NCBI GenBank assembly: GCA_028281495.1
Contig: JANQJU010000020.1
Coordinates: forward strand, 186,001-250,000
DNA: 64,000 nucleotides
DNA from: SAR324 cluster bacterium
GTDB taxonomy: Bacteria; SAR324; NAC60-12
Direction of reading: 5' to 3'
Shown: piece by piece, positions 1 to 9,048 of the stretch
How the letters are laid out: each line of letters begins with the position of its first letter
How positions within the stretch are numbered: the first letter of the stretch is position 1
Made by a program: the position numbers and the translations under genes
The notes under the pieces: generated by a model
What the model was told of the DNA's origin: nothing
What the model saw: only the letters and a program-made list of their open reading frames with translations
The model's database searches: none

Positions 1-1
1 A

Positions 2-1930
2 GAAGCTATTCGGCGGTTGGTTAATGGAATTCAAGCCAGCAAAAAACACCAAACTTTATTAGGGATTACTGGCTCAGGAAAAACTTATACAATGGCCAAC
101 ATCATCCAGCAAATTCAGCGTCCAACTTTGGTTGTTGCTCATAATAAAACTTTGGTGGCACAATTATATAACGAGTTTAAAGATTTCTTTCCTAACAATG
201 CTGTGGAATACTTTGTTAGCTTCTATGACTACTACCAGCCAGAAGCGTATGTCCCCAACAAGGATCTCTATATCGAAAAAGACACTTCCATCAATGACGA
301 GCTAGAACGGCTCCGTCTTTCAGCCACTCGCTCCTTGCTCGAACGAGAAGATGTGATCATTGTCAGTAGTGTTTCTTGCATCTATGGTTTAGGTTCTCCT
401 GAAGAATATGGAGGAATGATGCTCTATTTGAAGGAGGGCCATCGAATCTCACGAAGCGACTTGCTAGACCGATTGATCGAACTACGATACGAGCGTAACG
501 ACTTTGATTTCCATCGAGGTACTTTCCGAGTTCGAGGAGATGTGGTCGAAGTGTTTATGGCAGAATCTGAGTATGCAGTTCGCTTAGAACTTTTTGGTGA
601 CGAGCTAGATGCCTTGACTAAGTTTGATCCGCTTACAGGCAAAAAAAGAGAAAAGCTTTCGAAGATAGCAATCTATCCCAATTCGCATTACGTCACTCCT
701 GCTGATCAAATGCCTGAAACGATCAAACTGATTCGTCATGAATTAAAGGAACGTCTTGCTGAATTTCATCGGAATGACCAAGTCGTCGAGTATCATCGTT
801 TAAAACAAAGGACAGAATATGACCTAGAAATGCTTGAACAAACCGGCTTTTGTAAGGGAATCGAAAACTACAGCCGCATTCTTCAACGGCGTGAACCAGG
901 CTCAGCTCCTCCTACGTTAATCGACTACTTCCCTCGAAATTCGCTAATTTTTATCGATGAAAGCCATGTCAGTATTCCCCAAATTCGTGGTATGCATGCG
1001 GGCGATCAATCACGGAAAACTACTTTGGTAGAACACGGTTTCCGACTTCCTTCGGCGTTAGACAATCGTCCACATAAATTTGAAGAATTCGAAGGAGTGA
1101 AACAACTAAAAATTTATGTATCTGCCACTCCAGGTCCCTATGAATTGGGTAAGTCTGATGTGATGGCTGAACAAGTCATCCGCCCTACAGGTTTGCTGGA
1201 TCCTAAAGTAGAAGTTCGCCCCGTATTAGGCCAAGTGGATGACATGTTAGAAGAGATCCGAAATCGGGTAGCTCGAGAGGAGAGGGTTTTGATCACGACA
1301 TTAACGAAACGGATGGCCGAGGACTTAACTGAGTATTATGACGATTTGGATATCCGCGTGCGTTATCTACACTCCGATATCGATGCCGTAGAACGAACCC
1401 AGATCTTGCACGATTTAAGAAGTGGAGAGTTTGACGTTTTGGTCGGCATCAATCTGTTACGAGAGGGTTTAGATCTTCCAGAGGTATCTCTTGTAGGAAT
1501 TTTTGACGCAGACAAGGAAGGCTTTCTGCGATCAACCACTTCACTCATCCAGACCATCGGCCGTGCAGCTAGAAACTCAAACGGGATGGTGATTATGTAT
1601 GCTGATAAAATAACGGATTCCATGCAAAATGCGATTGCTATCACGGTAGGAAGGCGTGAGAAGCAAATTGAATATAACCGGATGCATGGCATCACTCCAA
1701 AAACTATTTACAAACGTCTTCAGGATTCTTTGGCTTCGACAGACGAAATGGTTGTTGCTGAAACAGAAGCTACCTATCGAACTCAAAACCAGATGGAAAA
1801 CCAAATCAAGCAATTGGAAAAAGAAATGCGGGATGCAGCGGAAGCTTTGGAATTTGAACGCGCTGCGGAGCTTCGTGACCGTGTCAAAGAACTCCGTAGA
1901 CAAATGATCGGCTTGGCTTCGATTAACTGA
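2..1930 (+). CDS. uvrB: UvrABC system protein B, 5' end cut by window
   Basis: DNA-damage recognition helicase of nucleotide excision repair; it works with UvrA and UvrC in the cytoplasm. The frame is open from base 2 and reads [10 protein letters not shown] before the in-frame TTG at 17, which matches the family's N-terminal sequence, so the gene starts outside the window and roughly 20-30 residues are missing. Visible marks are the Walker A loop GITGSGKT, the beta-hairpin region [15 protein letters not shown], the DEAD-like box FIDESH, helicase motif [11 protein letters not shown], and a C-terminal UVR coiled coil (about the last 35 residues, [10 protein letters not shown]) that contacts UvrC. 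The priA gene follows 16 bases downstream on the same strand, so the two may be cotranscribed. Identification is certain; only the true start is unseen. Confidence 0.97.
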   Translation, partial: EAIRRLVNGIQASKKHQTLLGITGSGKTYTMANIIQQIQRPTLVVAHNKTLVAQLYNEFKDFFPNNAVEYFVSFYDYYQPEAYVPNKDLYIEKDTSINDELERLRLSATRSLLEREDVIIVSSVSCIYGLGSPEEYGGMMLYLKEGHRISRSDLLDRLIELRYERNDFDFHRGTFRVRGDVVEVFMAESEYAVRLELFGDELDALTKFDPLTGKKREKLSKIAIYPNSHYVTPADQMPETIKLIRHELKERLAEFHRNDQVVEYHRLKQRTEYDLEMLEQTGFCKGIENYSRILQRREPGSAPPTLIDYFPRNSLIFIDESHVSIPQIRGMHAGDQSRKTTLVEHGFRLPSALDNRPHKFEEFEGVKQLKIYVSATPGPYELGKSDVMAEQVIRPTGLLDPKVEVRPVLGQVDDMLEEIRNRVAREERVLITTLTKRMAEDLTEYYDDLDIRVRYLHSDIDAVERTQILHDLRSGEFDVLVGINLLREGLDLPEVSLVGIFDADKEGFLRSTTSLIQTIGRAARNSNGMVIMYADKITDSMQNAIAITVGRREKQIEYNRMHGITPKTIYKRLQDSLASTDEMVVAETEATYRTQNQMENQIKQLEKEMRDAAEALEFERAAELRDRVKELRRQMIGLASIN

Positions 1931-1946
1931 AAAATTTGATACAGAT

Positions 1947-4364
1947 ATGGTTGTCGAAATTGCTCTCAACCTCCCTTTACGTCAGACCTTTGATTATGAA
2001 TGGCCGAACGAACTCCCGACTTCTCCCCAACTAGGTATTCGAGTTCTCGTACCTTTTGGGCCTCATAAAAAAAGCGGTGTTGTTGTTCGCGTTAAGTCTC
2101 AATCTGACTTTGCCAAACTGAAAAAGGTTGAGGCCATCATCGACGAATTTCCGGTTTTTTCCGAGCACCTTCTTAACCTAACCCGTTGGGTTTCCGAATA
2201 CTACTATTGCAGCTGGGGAGAAGTTTTGAATGCAGGCATCCCCGGAGGGTTAGGGATTCGCCTCCATACACAATTTATCCGCATTCTGAATTTTGATGAA
2301 TTGACTGGAAACAAGCAGCTCAGTGAACCGATCGTTCAATTGATTTCAACACAAGACTCCTGGACATTGCCCGAGTGGAAACAATGTCATCCAACCCCCA
2401 CCGATCAAAAACAGCTTCAAACCTGGATCAAAAAAAAGGAAGTCGAACGCCATCAGACACTTGCAGGGACCAAAACAAAGCCCAAGATGGAACGCTGGAT
2501 TCGTATATTGGACAACCCTCCGCCTGAAAAAAAACGTACCCCTCGAAAACAAACCAAGCGAGAAAAAATCCTAAATTTGCTGAAAGAAACGCCTGAAGTG
2601 TCGATGGCGGTAATCAAAGATCATATCCACACTCCGGCGACAGTTATTAAACAACTCAAAGAAGAGGGCATTGTTGAGGTGTTTGAGAAGCGAATCTATC
2701 GACGTTTTTTAAGTGATCGGATCCCAAAACTGGAACCTTTTCAAACTCTAACTCCACCTCAACAAACTGCCTATCAGACCATTCTTCAATCTATTTCAGA
2801 TGAGAGTTATCGGACTTTTCTTTTGCATGGCGTGACAGGTAGCGGCAAGACGGAAGTCTATTTACATGCAGTGAATGTCACTTTCAAACAGGGAAAATCT
2901 TCTTTAGTTTTAGTCCCTGAGATATCGCTGACTCCACAATTGATAGACCGGTTTCGGGCTCGATTTGGTGATCAAATAGCGGTTCTTCATAGTGGTATGG
3001 ATGATGGAGAACGGTTTGACGAATGGTCCAAAATTCTTGAAGGCAGGATTCCTATTGTAATTGGTGTGCGCAGTGCAGTGTTTGCTCCGCTTCTTAATAT
3101 AGGCTTAATCGTCGTAGATGAAGAGCATGATTCCTCATATAAACAGTCAGAGACGCCGCGTTATAATGGAAGAGATATTGCGATTTTACGTGGGTATCGA
3201 AGTCAGGCAACTGTCATTTTAGGTTCAGCAACTCCTTCTCTAGAAGCCTGTTTCAATGTCAATCAAAGTAAATTTGACTACTTGAATTTGCCATCTCGTA
3301 TTCATCAAATGGCGATGCCTCATATTGAATTGCTCGATCTAAAATACTGTCAAAGACAAAAAGGAAGTTATTTCTTTTCGGTTCAATTGGTGGAAGCCAT
3401 GCGCCAACGTCTGTTGAAACAAGAACAAATTCTTCTATTTCTGAATCGTCGTGGTTATTCCACTTTAGTGCGATGTGAGGCTTGTGGGTGGGTGATCACA
3501 TGTCGAGACTGTAGTTTAAGTATGGTGCTTCATCAGAGCGTAGGTATGCTTAAATGCCATCAATGCGATTATTCGATTGCAAGGCCTCAGCATTGCCCTC
3601 ATTGCAACTCAAAAGACCTCCGGTCGTTGGGAGTCGGGACCGAACAAGTTGAATCAGAATTGAAAGTTATGTTCCCTGAAGCACGAATTCTTCGCATGGA
3701 TCGCGATACCCTTCATGGAAAACATGCGTTGGGACAAATGCTTGATCAAATTCGTAATCATTCCGTCGACATTGTTATTGGTACTCAGTTGGTGACTAAG
3801 GGTCACGACTTTCCTAATATTACACTTGTTGGTGTGATGCTAGCTGACATTTCTCTTAACTTTCCTGACTTCCGCTCGGCTGAACGAACTTTTCAAATTC
3901 TTACTCAAGTTGCCGGCCGTGCCGGCCGAGGAGAAAAACAAGGAGACGTTCTCATCCAAACTTACAATCCTCAGCATCATAGTCTTCAGTGCACACAGCT
4001 TCATGACTTCGACCAATTCCGAGATCAAGAGCTTCGTTTTCGCGAGCAATTAAAAGTTTCTCCGTTCACCAATATGGTATTGGTCCTTTTTAGTAGTCCA
4101 AAAGAAAAACAGGCTGAAAGCTTAGCTCGTCAATTTGACCGAAATTTGTCCGCGCTACATGGAGTTGAATTTTTTCGTTTAGGTCCTATTGAGGCTCCAA
4201 TTCAAAAAATCCAAAATCGCTATCGTTGGATGATCATATTGAAGGCAAGCCATGTTAAAATATTGCATCAACTGCTTGACCATGCCATTCACGAACCTCA
4301 CCCTCTTGCCCCACGTTCCGAAGACCGTATTGTCATCGATGTTGATCCCTATGATCTACTTTAA
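1947..4364 (+). CDS. priA: Primosomal protein N' (replication restart helicase PriA)
   Basis: 3'-5' superfamily 2 helicase that recognises stalled or recombined forks and reloads the replisome. At 805 residues it is slightly longer than usual. The N-terminal DNA-binding domain begins VVEIALNLPLRQTFDYEWP. A winged-helix segment with a basic linker lies near residues 190-260. The helicase core has Walker A GVTGSGKTE and Walker B VVDEEHDSSYKQ. Eight cysteines in four CxxC pairs (CEAC, CRDC, CHQC, CPHC) form the two zinc sites within the helicase lobe. Motif VI is QVAGRAGRGEKQGD. The start is 16 bases after the uvrB stop, giving a DNA-repair pair in one transcript. The zinc ligands and helicase motifs are all intact. 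Confidence 0.97.
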   Translation: MVVEIALNLPLRQTFDYEWPNELPTSPQLGIRVLVPFGPHKKSGVVVRVKSQSDFAKLKKVEAIIDEFPVFSEHLLNLTRWVSEYYYCSWGEVLNAGIPGGLGIRLHTQFIRILNFDELTGNKQLSEPIVQLISTQDSWTLPEWKQCHPTPTDQKQLQTWIKKKEVERHQTLAGTKTKPKMERWIRILDNPPPEKKRTPRKQTKREKILNLLKETPEVSMAVIKDHIHTPATVIKQLKEEGIVEVFEKRIYRRFLSDRIPKLEPFQTLTPPQQTAYQTILQSISDESYRTFLLHGVTGSGKTEVYLHAVNVTFKQGKSSLVLVPEISLTPQLIDRFRARFGDQIAVLHSGMDDGERFDEWSKILEGRIPIVIGVRSAVFAPLLNIGLIVVDEEHDSSYKQSETPRYNGRDIAILRGYRSQATVILGSATPSLEACFNVNQSKFDYLNLPSRIHQMAMPHIELLDLKYCQRQKGSYFFSVQLVEAMRQRLLKQEQILLFLNRRGYSTLVRCEACGWVITCRDCSLSMVLHQSVGMLKCHQCDYSIARPQHCPHCNSKDLRSLGVGTEQVESELKVMFPEARILRMDRDTLHGKHALGQMLDQIRNHSVDIVIGTQLVTKGHDFPNITLVGVMLADISLNFPDFRSAERTFQILTQVAGRAGRGEKQGDVLIQTYNPQHHSLQCTQLHDFDQFRDQELRFREQLKVSPFTNMVLVLFSSPKEKQAESLARQFDRNLSALHGVEFFRLGPIEAPIQKIQNRYRWMIILKASHVKILHQLLDHAIHEPHPLAPRSEDRIVIDVDPYDLL

Positions 4365-4800
4365 TAGATTCAAGTTCTTACAACACGAAGGCCCCTCTTT
4401 AAATCGTTCTAGATTCGCCTTTATACGGTTTTTATCTCTTCTTATATTAGAATATAGATAAACCTTAAAACATCTCGTAATGGCAATTCTACAAGGTCGA
4501 TTTCAGAACAGACCCATGCGAAACTAAAAAATTGAGAGCAACTTTGTGGGAAATAAGGCAGGATATCTTTTTCAGCGTCTTTATTTGGAAGGAAATAGAT
4601 AGGGGGTGTAATCAAATTACTAAAGATTCTGAACGTTCAGAAAAATTATTTTCTATCAACCCTTAGTTTCGATTTAAATTTCTGAGGAGCTAGTAAGGCT
4701 AAAAAATTTTGTAGAAGGAGGCATATTCACATTCTCTACAAAACGAACTTAAAAAAGGATGGAAAAACCAGAAAGGAAATAAAAAAGGAAAAAGAAAAGT
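4365..4800. other. Intergenic region between convergent genes
   Basis: This is 436 bases between the end of priA (+) and the end of the small secreted protein gene (-). I see no convincing coding frame and no tRNA-like fold. The one structure of note is the inverted repeat at 4707-4743, listed separately as a possible terminator. The rest is AT-rich sequence without recognisable signals. Confidence 0.6.
4707..4743 (-). terminator. Possible rho-independent terminator
   Basis: The arms TTTTGTAGA (4707-4715) and TCTACAAAA (4735-4743) are perfect 9-base complements around a 19-base loop. On the minus strand the second arm runs into six T residues, the usual terminator order. It lies about 60 bases beyond the stop of the gene at 4801-5289. 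The stem is AT-rich and the loop long, so the call is tentative. Confidence 0.4.
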
Positions 4801-5289
4801 CTATTGAAGTTCTTTGACAATCAAAGTTACTCGTCCAAAACGAGCCACATTTATCTCAGTGCCGTCATCAACATCTCGCCATTCTTGTTTATAAGTAAAC
4901 TCGCAATTCCCGTTTGAAACAAACTTCTCATAAGAAAAGAACAAAAATTCTTCAGTTTCAAAACCACCGCAAACGATGTTCAATTCATCGTCCTGAAAAT
5001 ACGCCTGATTGGATTCCTTATCGAACTTTAACTGATCTACTGATTTGCGTATAAAAATACGCCGTGAGCAAGAATCCCCCAAATTATCAGTTTTACACCA
5101 AAAATAAGGATCGAAAATCGACACGTTCACATATAGCTGCTGCTTACTGCTGATTTTGATTTCTGCAGAGAGTTCGAGATTTTCTTTCCAATCAATTTCT
5201 TCATCAAAAACTATGATTTCCTTGGCAATGCCTGCCGTCGCGGTGCAAAGAAGGAAGAAACAAACCAAAATACATTTAACATTGTTCAT
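4801..5289 (-). CDS. Small secreted protein of unknown function
   Basis: A 162-residue protein I do not recognise. The N-terminus is a clear signal peptide: a short basic start (NNVK), a hydrophobic core rich in C, L and F, then an AxA-type site before KEIIVFDEE, so the mature protein should be periplasmic or exported. The mature part is beta-strand-like, alternating charged and hydrophobic residues. It has several cysteines (WCKTDNLGDSC, IVCGG and NGNCEF), enough for disulphides in an oxidising compartment. It stands alone: convergent with priA on one side and about 120 bases from the phosphohexomutase stop on the other. The reading frame is supported by the signal peptide rather than by homology. 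Confidence 0.7.
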   Translation of the reverse strand: MNNVKCILVCFFLLCTATAGIAKEIIVFDEEIDWKENLELSAEIKISSKQQLYVNVSIFDPYFWCKTDNLGDSCSRRIFIRKSVDQLKFDKESNQAYFQDDELNIVCGGFETEEFLFFSYEKFVSNGNCEFTYKQEWRDVDDGTEINVARFGRVTLIVKELQ

Positions 5290-5412
5290 GAGGCGCTCTA
5301 TGGAGGAAGAAAAGGAAGAAAGAAAAGTTAACTAACGAGTGTGACTAAAAAAAGAAATTCAAGCAACCAATTTTTCCGTTTAGATGGCTAGAAATCAAAT
5401 ACTTACAAATTC

Positions 5413-7515
5413 TCATTCGGAATCAAGTAATTCTTTACCAAATTCACTCAAAGCCCAACCCTTTTTTGTATGAGAAATCAATGATTGCTTGGCACTCATT
5501 TCATGGAAGATGCGTTCTTTGGAAGAAGCTAAATCAGTGGGGAAACTAATTTCATCAAAGCTCAATGCTCCCTTTGCAAGCTGTTGTAGTATTGAAAGCT
5601 CGGCTTTTGCAAAAAGGTTAGATCGATTTTTCACACGAATCAGCAGGTACCGATAAACAATATCTGCCAAATCAACCAGCTGCATTTGGTCTTGAAGCCG
5701 ACCTCTCAAGTACAACGACATTTTGTCTTCTGTGCCAGAATTTCGGATAAATAGCGAAGCCACTAAATCTTGTTCTTTAGTGATCAAGATATATAGCATT
5801 TGTGGCTCTTCCAACCGAGGTAACTCCTGCGAATTCTTACCAGGTAATTTTTGTTTAAGTGTACGCAATATATATTTCCGCAAGTTTGACCTAAACTCTG
5901 TCCCCGGTTCCAGCAAAGTTTTATCTACATAATAAACAGGCATGCTTTTTTGGAAGCCTGGAGCAAACGGTGCCATCAACCAACGGTAATAAGACGTCAC
6001 ATCAACAGGTTTCAAAAATCTAATCGCGGAGAACGAATTCAAGGCACTTTTCAATCCGTTTCCAATAAACACACTAGTCTCACTTACCCTCTTCTTTAAA
6101 ACACCTTGAGTCACAATATGACCAGACTCCTCGCTACCAATTAAAAAACGTGATCGAACGGGTCTATCAAATAGGCTTTTATCTTCCCCTCTTTCATCCA
6201 TTGCAAAAAGCTTCTCCAACTCTAAAAAACCCTTAGTCAACTTCATTGCATCAAAATTCGACTGCTCTTCCAGCTCATCGAAAAGCTGACTGAATTGCAA
6301 AATCTTTCTTTTAAATGATTCGTCAGAAACTTGATTCAAAATGACCTGACTTCGGGCATTCCAATCTTCCTTAAATGCCTGCCATAGAATCCACTTGTCA
6401 CCAACAGCAGCTTGAACTGGATCCACATTCAATAGGAGAATAGCTCGGCTAGCTTCCAAATCACTTTCCACAGTATTCACAAAAATTGGATCCTTACCCT
6501 CCCAATCTCTAGTCTTCATTAAAAATTGCGTCTGAAAAAATGCCAGTTTATCCCCACCAGAAATTATAATCTCTTCCGTATACGGATCAAAATCCAATCG
6601 ATAAAAGCGATCTCCATCTCCGTCAAACACAATTCCGGTACAAAACAATCGACCCGACCTAAGTTCATTCTTATGCATTCTTCCCAATTCCAACAATGTT
6701 TTTAGCGTACTGTATTCCGAAAACTTTCCTTCCGGAGAGTCAACAGAACTGCTGGGAATCACAGTACTCCCCTCAAGATCTGCCACACCGCATTTTACAT
6801 TGATACCTTGCATTGGGTCACAATTGGTAAAAATCACTTCCTTAAACCCCAGCTTCTCGAATAACAATTTTACCATCAAAGAATAGGCACCATTAGAAGC
6901 ATCTACGACCACAATAGAATCCAAAAACTCTTCTACCGGGAGCCATGAGTTTGATTTATCTAAGCTGAACTCAATAAACCTTTTTGTCGCAACTTCGTGA
7001 TGGTCCTCGTTTCTTCCAAGCATCGGAAGCGATGCAAGCATAGAAAAATCAATTTCTAATATTCGCTTTGTTAAACGAACGTCATCTGCTGGAAAAAACT
7101 TCAAACCCGTTTTTCCAAGAAAAATTTTAATCCCATTTTGATCACTCGGGTTATGTGACGCAGTCAGCACCATAGCTGCAATGGCATCACAAATGTGCAT
7201 ATAAAGTCCCACTGCAGGTGTTGGCAAAACTCCAACTGTTATGACATCCAAACCTGCTTTTCGTACTCCCCGTACAGTAGCGTCGTTGAAGCTACCTTCC
7301 AAATCTCTTGGATCCCAACCAATAACCACTCGATCTTGGAAGCCTGCTAAGCCGCCTGCTAGCAGTTCCTGAGCAAAGCAATAACCATATAATTCAAAAA
7401 AAGTTTCTGTCAGCACATTGTACTTCAAAAAGCATTCTACGGGATCATTTGTTGGGCATTCTGAGCTTTTCAGAACCCTTCCACGCACTCCATCAGTTCC
7501 TTGTAGGCGTTTCAT
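5413..7515 (-). CDS. Oversized alpha-D-phosphohexomutase (GlmM/ManB-like) with C-terminal winged-helix-like extension
   Basis: Predicted to interconvert hexose 6- and 1-phosphates, most likely GlcN-6-P to GlcN-1-P given the glmS and GlmU-like genes in the same operon. Key parts are GTDGVRGR at residues 6-13, the phosphoserine loop TASHNP with Ser120, the metal loop DGDGDR at 298-303, the sugar-specificity loop GSEESGH at 460-466 and the phosphate-binding loop RNSGTED at 591-597. At 700 residues it is far longer than ordinary GlmM (about 450). Roughly 75 extra residues are inserted between VGDKW (371-375) and GSEESGH. Residues about 630-700 form a separate segment (AELSILQQLAKG ... KKGWALSEFGKELL) that reads like a winged helix. 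The start overlaps the TerB-like gene by 23 bases. Substrate is inferred; phosphoglucomutase or phosphomannomutase activity is not excluded. Confidence 0.9.
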   Translation of the reverse strand: MKRLQGTDGVRGRVLKSSECPTNDPVECFLKYNVLTETFFELYGYCFAQELLAGGLAGFQDRVVIGWDPRDLEGSFNDATVRGVRKAGLDVITVGVLPTPAVGLYMHICDAIAAMVLTASHNPSDQNGIKIFLGKTGLKFFPADDVRLTKRILEIDFSMLASLPMLGRNEDHHEVATKRFIEFSLDKSNSWLPVEEFLDSIVVVDASNGAYSLMVKLLFEKLGFKEVIFTNCDPMQGINVKCGVADLEGSTVIPSSSVDSPEGKFSEYSTLKTLLELGRMHKNELRSGRLFCTGIVFDGDGDRFYRLDFDPYTEEIIISGGDKLAFFQTQFLMKTRDWEGKDPIFVNTVESDLEASRAILLLNVDPVQAAVGDKWILWQAFKEDWNARSQVILNQVSDESFKRKILQFSQLFDELEEQSNFDAMKLTKGFLELEKLFAMDERGEDKSLFDRPVRSRFLIGSEESGHIVTQGVLKKRVSETSVFIGNGLKSALNSFSAIRFLKPVDVTSYYRWLMAPFAPGFQKSMPVYYVDKTLLEPGTEFRSNLRKYILRTLKQKLPGKNSQELPRLEEPQMLYILITKEQDLVASLFIRNSGTEDKMSLYLRGRLQDQMQLVDLADIVYRYLLIRVKNRSNLFAKAELSILQQLAKGALSFDEISFPTDLASSKERIFHEMSAKQSLISHTKKGWALSEFGKELLDSE

Positions 7516-8323
7516 CCTTCACTCCTTTATCAAGCAACACTATCTCTACAGTCCGCTTTATCTCAGCCAAATCTTCAGGGTCAAATTTCAAAACTTCTGC
7601 AATTTGACGAATGAATTCAATTTCTATCTCGGCAAAATGTGAATCAATCATAGTAATTTCTAATAGGTATCGCAAAATGCGACGTGTCGTCATTTCATCG
7701 AATTTAACTTTTGGCAAATCGTTTAAAGAAGACTGGAGCGCCATATTCCGGACGTTATTAATCAACAACATGTCTCCTTCTAACAATCGATAAATGTCAT
7801 TGAGATATGGGATTTCTTTTTCATGGACATACTCATCCACATGAACTGATTTAAATATTACAACTGCCAACCAAAATCTCTCTTCCTTATTCAATGAACA
7901 TAAAAGCTCGTAAAAGTACTCAGTCCTCATGCGCTGGAAAGTAAATCTTATCAAGGACCGAGCTTCGTTATAATCCATGCCAAGAGCCTCAGCAGCTTTT
8001 AAGATATACTCCAATTCCATGCCGGTGATTTCATTGTCACTAGCACTGATATCCAAGATGCATTTCAATGCATTTTCTGCAATTTCCGGAGCGGCTTCAA
8101 TTTGAGGAATGGGTGGAACTTCCCGTGCTTGTAAAATTTTTTCAATCGCATAAAGATCCTCTGGTGTACTAAATAAGCTTTCCAAAATCTTCATAAGATA
8201 CGGTTTCTCTTCCGAATCCACTTCACCATCAATCAAAGCAGCACCTGCTACCACATGGCTGACCCATTTTTTGACATCATCATTCAAGTTACCCAGTTTA
8301 TGGGAAAAATCTTTGCGCATCAT
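7493..8323 (-). CDS. TerB-like helical repeat protein
   Basis: An all-helical soluble protein of about 276 residues. I read up to three TerB-like modules: one with VAGAALIDGEVDSEEKPYLMKIL, one around ILDISASDNEITGMELEYI, and one near YLLEITMIDSHFAEIEIEFIRQI. Each has the acidic turn (DGE, DNEI, DSHF) typical of tellurite-resistance TerB and related domains. The frame is open to 8374, but the ATG at 8323 (or the next at 8320) is preceded by AAGAAAAGG and avoids overlapping the HAD gene. It sits inside the hexosamine operon and overlaps the mutase start by 23 bases, so the two are probably coupled. No enzymatic motif is visible; a scaffold or regulatory role is a guess. Confidence 0.75.
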   Translation of the reverse strand: MMRKDFSHKLGNLNDDVKKWVSHVVAGAALIDGEVDSEEKPYLMKILESLFSTPEDLYAIEKILQAREVPPIPQIEAAPEIAENALKCILDISASDNEITGMELEYILKAAEALGMDYNEARSLIRFTFQRMRTEYFYELLCSLNKEERFWLAVVIFKSVHVDEYVHEKEIPYLNDIYRLLEGDMLLINNVRNMALQSSLNDLPKVKFDEMTTRRILRYLLEITMIDSHFAEIEIEFIRQIAEVLKFDPEDLAEIKRTVEIVLLDKGVKDETPTRN

Positions 8324-8352
8324 GGGACCTTTTCTTGATGAATTGTTTTCTC

Positions 8353-9048
8353 TTACTCGACTATGGAACGCCAAGATGAAACTACTAAGTCGGGTGTCAT
8401 GACCTTTAAGTTCATCGGATTGGCAATATTGTTAACAGCCACCGTGGTTACGGACGCCAAATTACCCGCCATGATATCGGTGACAGCATTTCCAAAAAAA
8501 ATTGTAGAGATTGATGACTTTTGAAGTTTTTCAATTTGCTGAAGCAACATCGTTGGATTGGGTTTCCTTCTGGTCACTTCCCCCAGGTGTGCACAAACAG
8601 TATTATGAGAAGTGAAAAACGGATCCAACCGAGTATGGGTGACTTTCTCAAACTGGAAATTCCAAAAACCGTTGGTTACCAATCCGAGTGTTTTTTGGTG
8701 AGATTGAAGCCATTCCAAGAATTCGACGGCCCCTTCAAGAGGATGAAGAAAATTCCAATACGCCTGATAGTAGGCCTCTTGGCATCTGTAAATGAGTGAA
8801 GGGTTCTCCAAACTCCCTTCTATCATTTCATTCACAAAAGCATGCCAGTATTCCTTATAAGCTGTTGAACCGAAGTGGCGAACACATTCTTCCAATACGG
8901 GCTGTGCTACATCCTTGGAAATGCCTGTATCTGAAGACCAAAGTTCCAACGCCACCTGCCAAGCCTGATGAACTGCAGCCTTAGTGTTAATAAGCGTGTC
9001 ATCTAGATCAAACAGGTATAACTCATAGGAAAGCCAATCATGTTTCAT
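8353..9048 (-). CDS. HAD-superfamily phosphatase
   Basis: A 231-residue Rossmann-type haloacid dehalogenase hydrolase. Motif I is FDLDDTLIN near residue 13 (two catalytic aspartates), motif II is LVTNG, motif III carries the lysine in RRKPNP, and motif IV is FFGNAVTDIMAG. The helical cap between motifs I and II resembles the phosphoglycolate phosphatase or YjjG type. Its ATG overlaps the glmS stop in an ATGA tetranucleotide (9045-9048), so translation is probably coupled. The position between glmS and the mutase suggests a sugar-phosphate or housekeeping substrate, but the sequence does not show which. HAD membership is secure; the substrate is unknown. Confidence 0.88.
   Translation of the reverse strand: MKHDWLSYELYLFDLDDTLINTKAAVHQAWQVALELWSSDTGISKDVAQPVLEECVRHFGSTAYKEYWHAFVNEMIEGSLENPSLIYRCQEAYYQAYWNFLHPLEGAVEFLEWLQSHQKTLGLVTNGFWNFQFEKVTHTRLDPFFTSHNTVCAHLGEVTRRKPNPTMLLQQIEKLQKSSISTIFFGNAVTDIMAGNLASVTTVAVNNIANPMNLKVMTPDLVVSSWRSIVE

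Noticed and set aside
17..1930. TTG at 17 as the uvrB start
   Set aside because: The frame is open upstream to the window edge and codes for family-typical residues, so the gene simply starts outside.
4252..4461. Short plus-strand frame at the priA end
   Set aside because: It overlaps the priA C-terminus out of frame and has no support.
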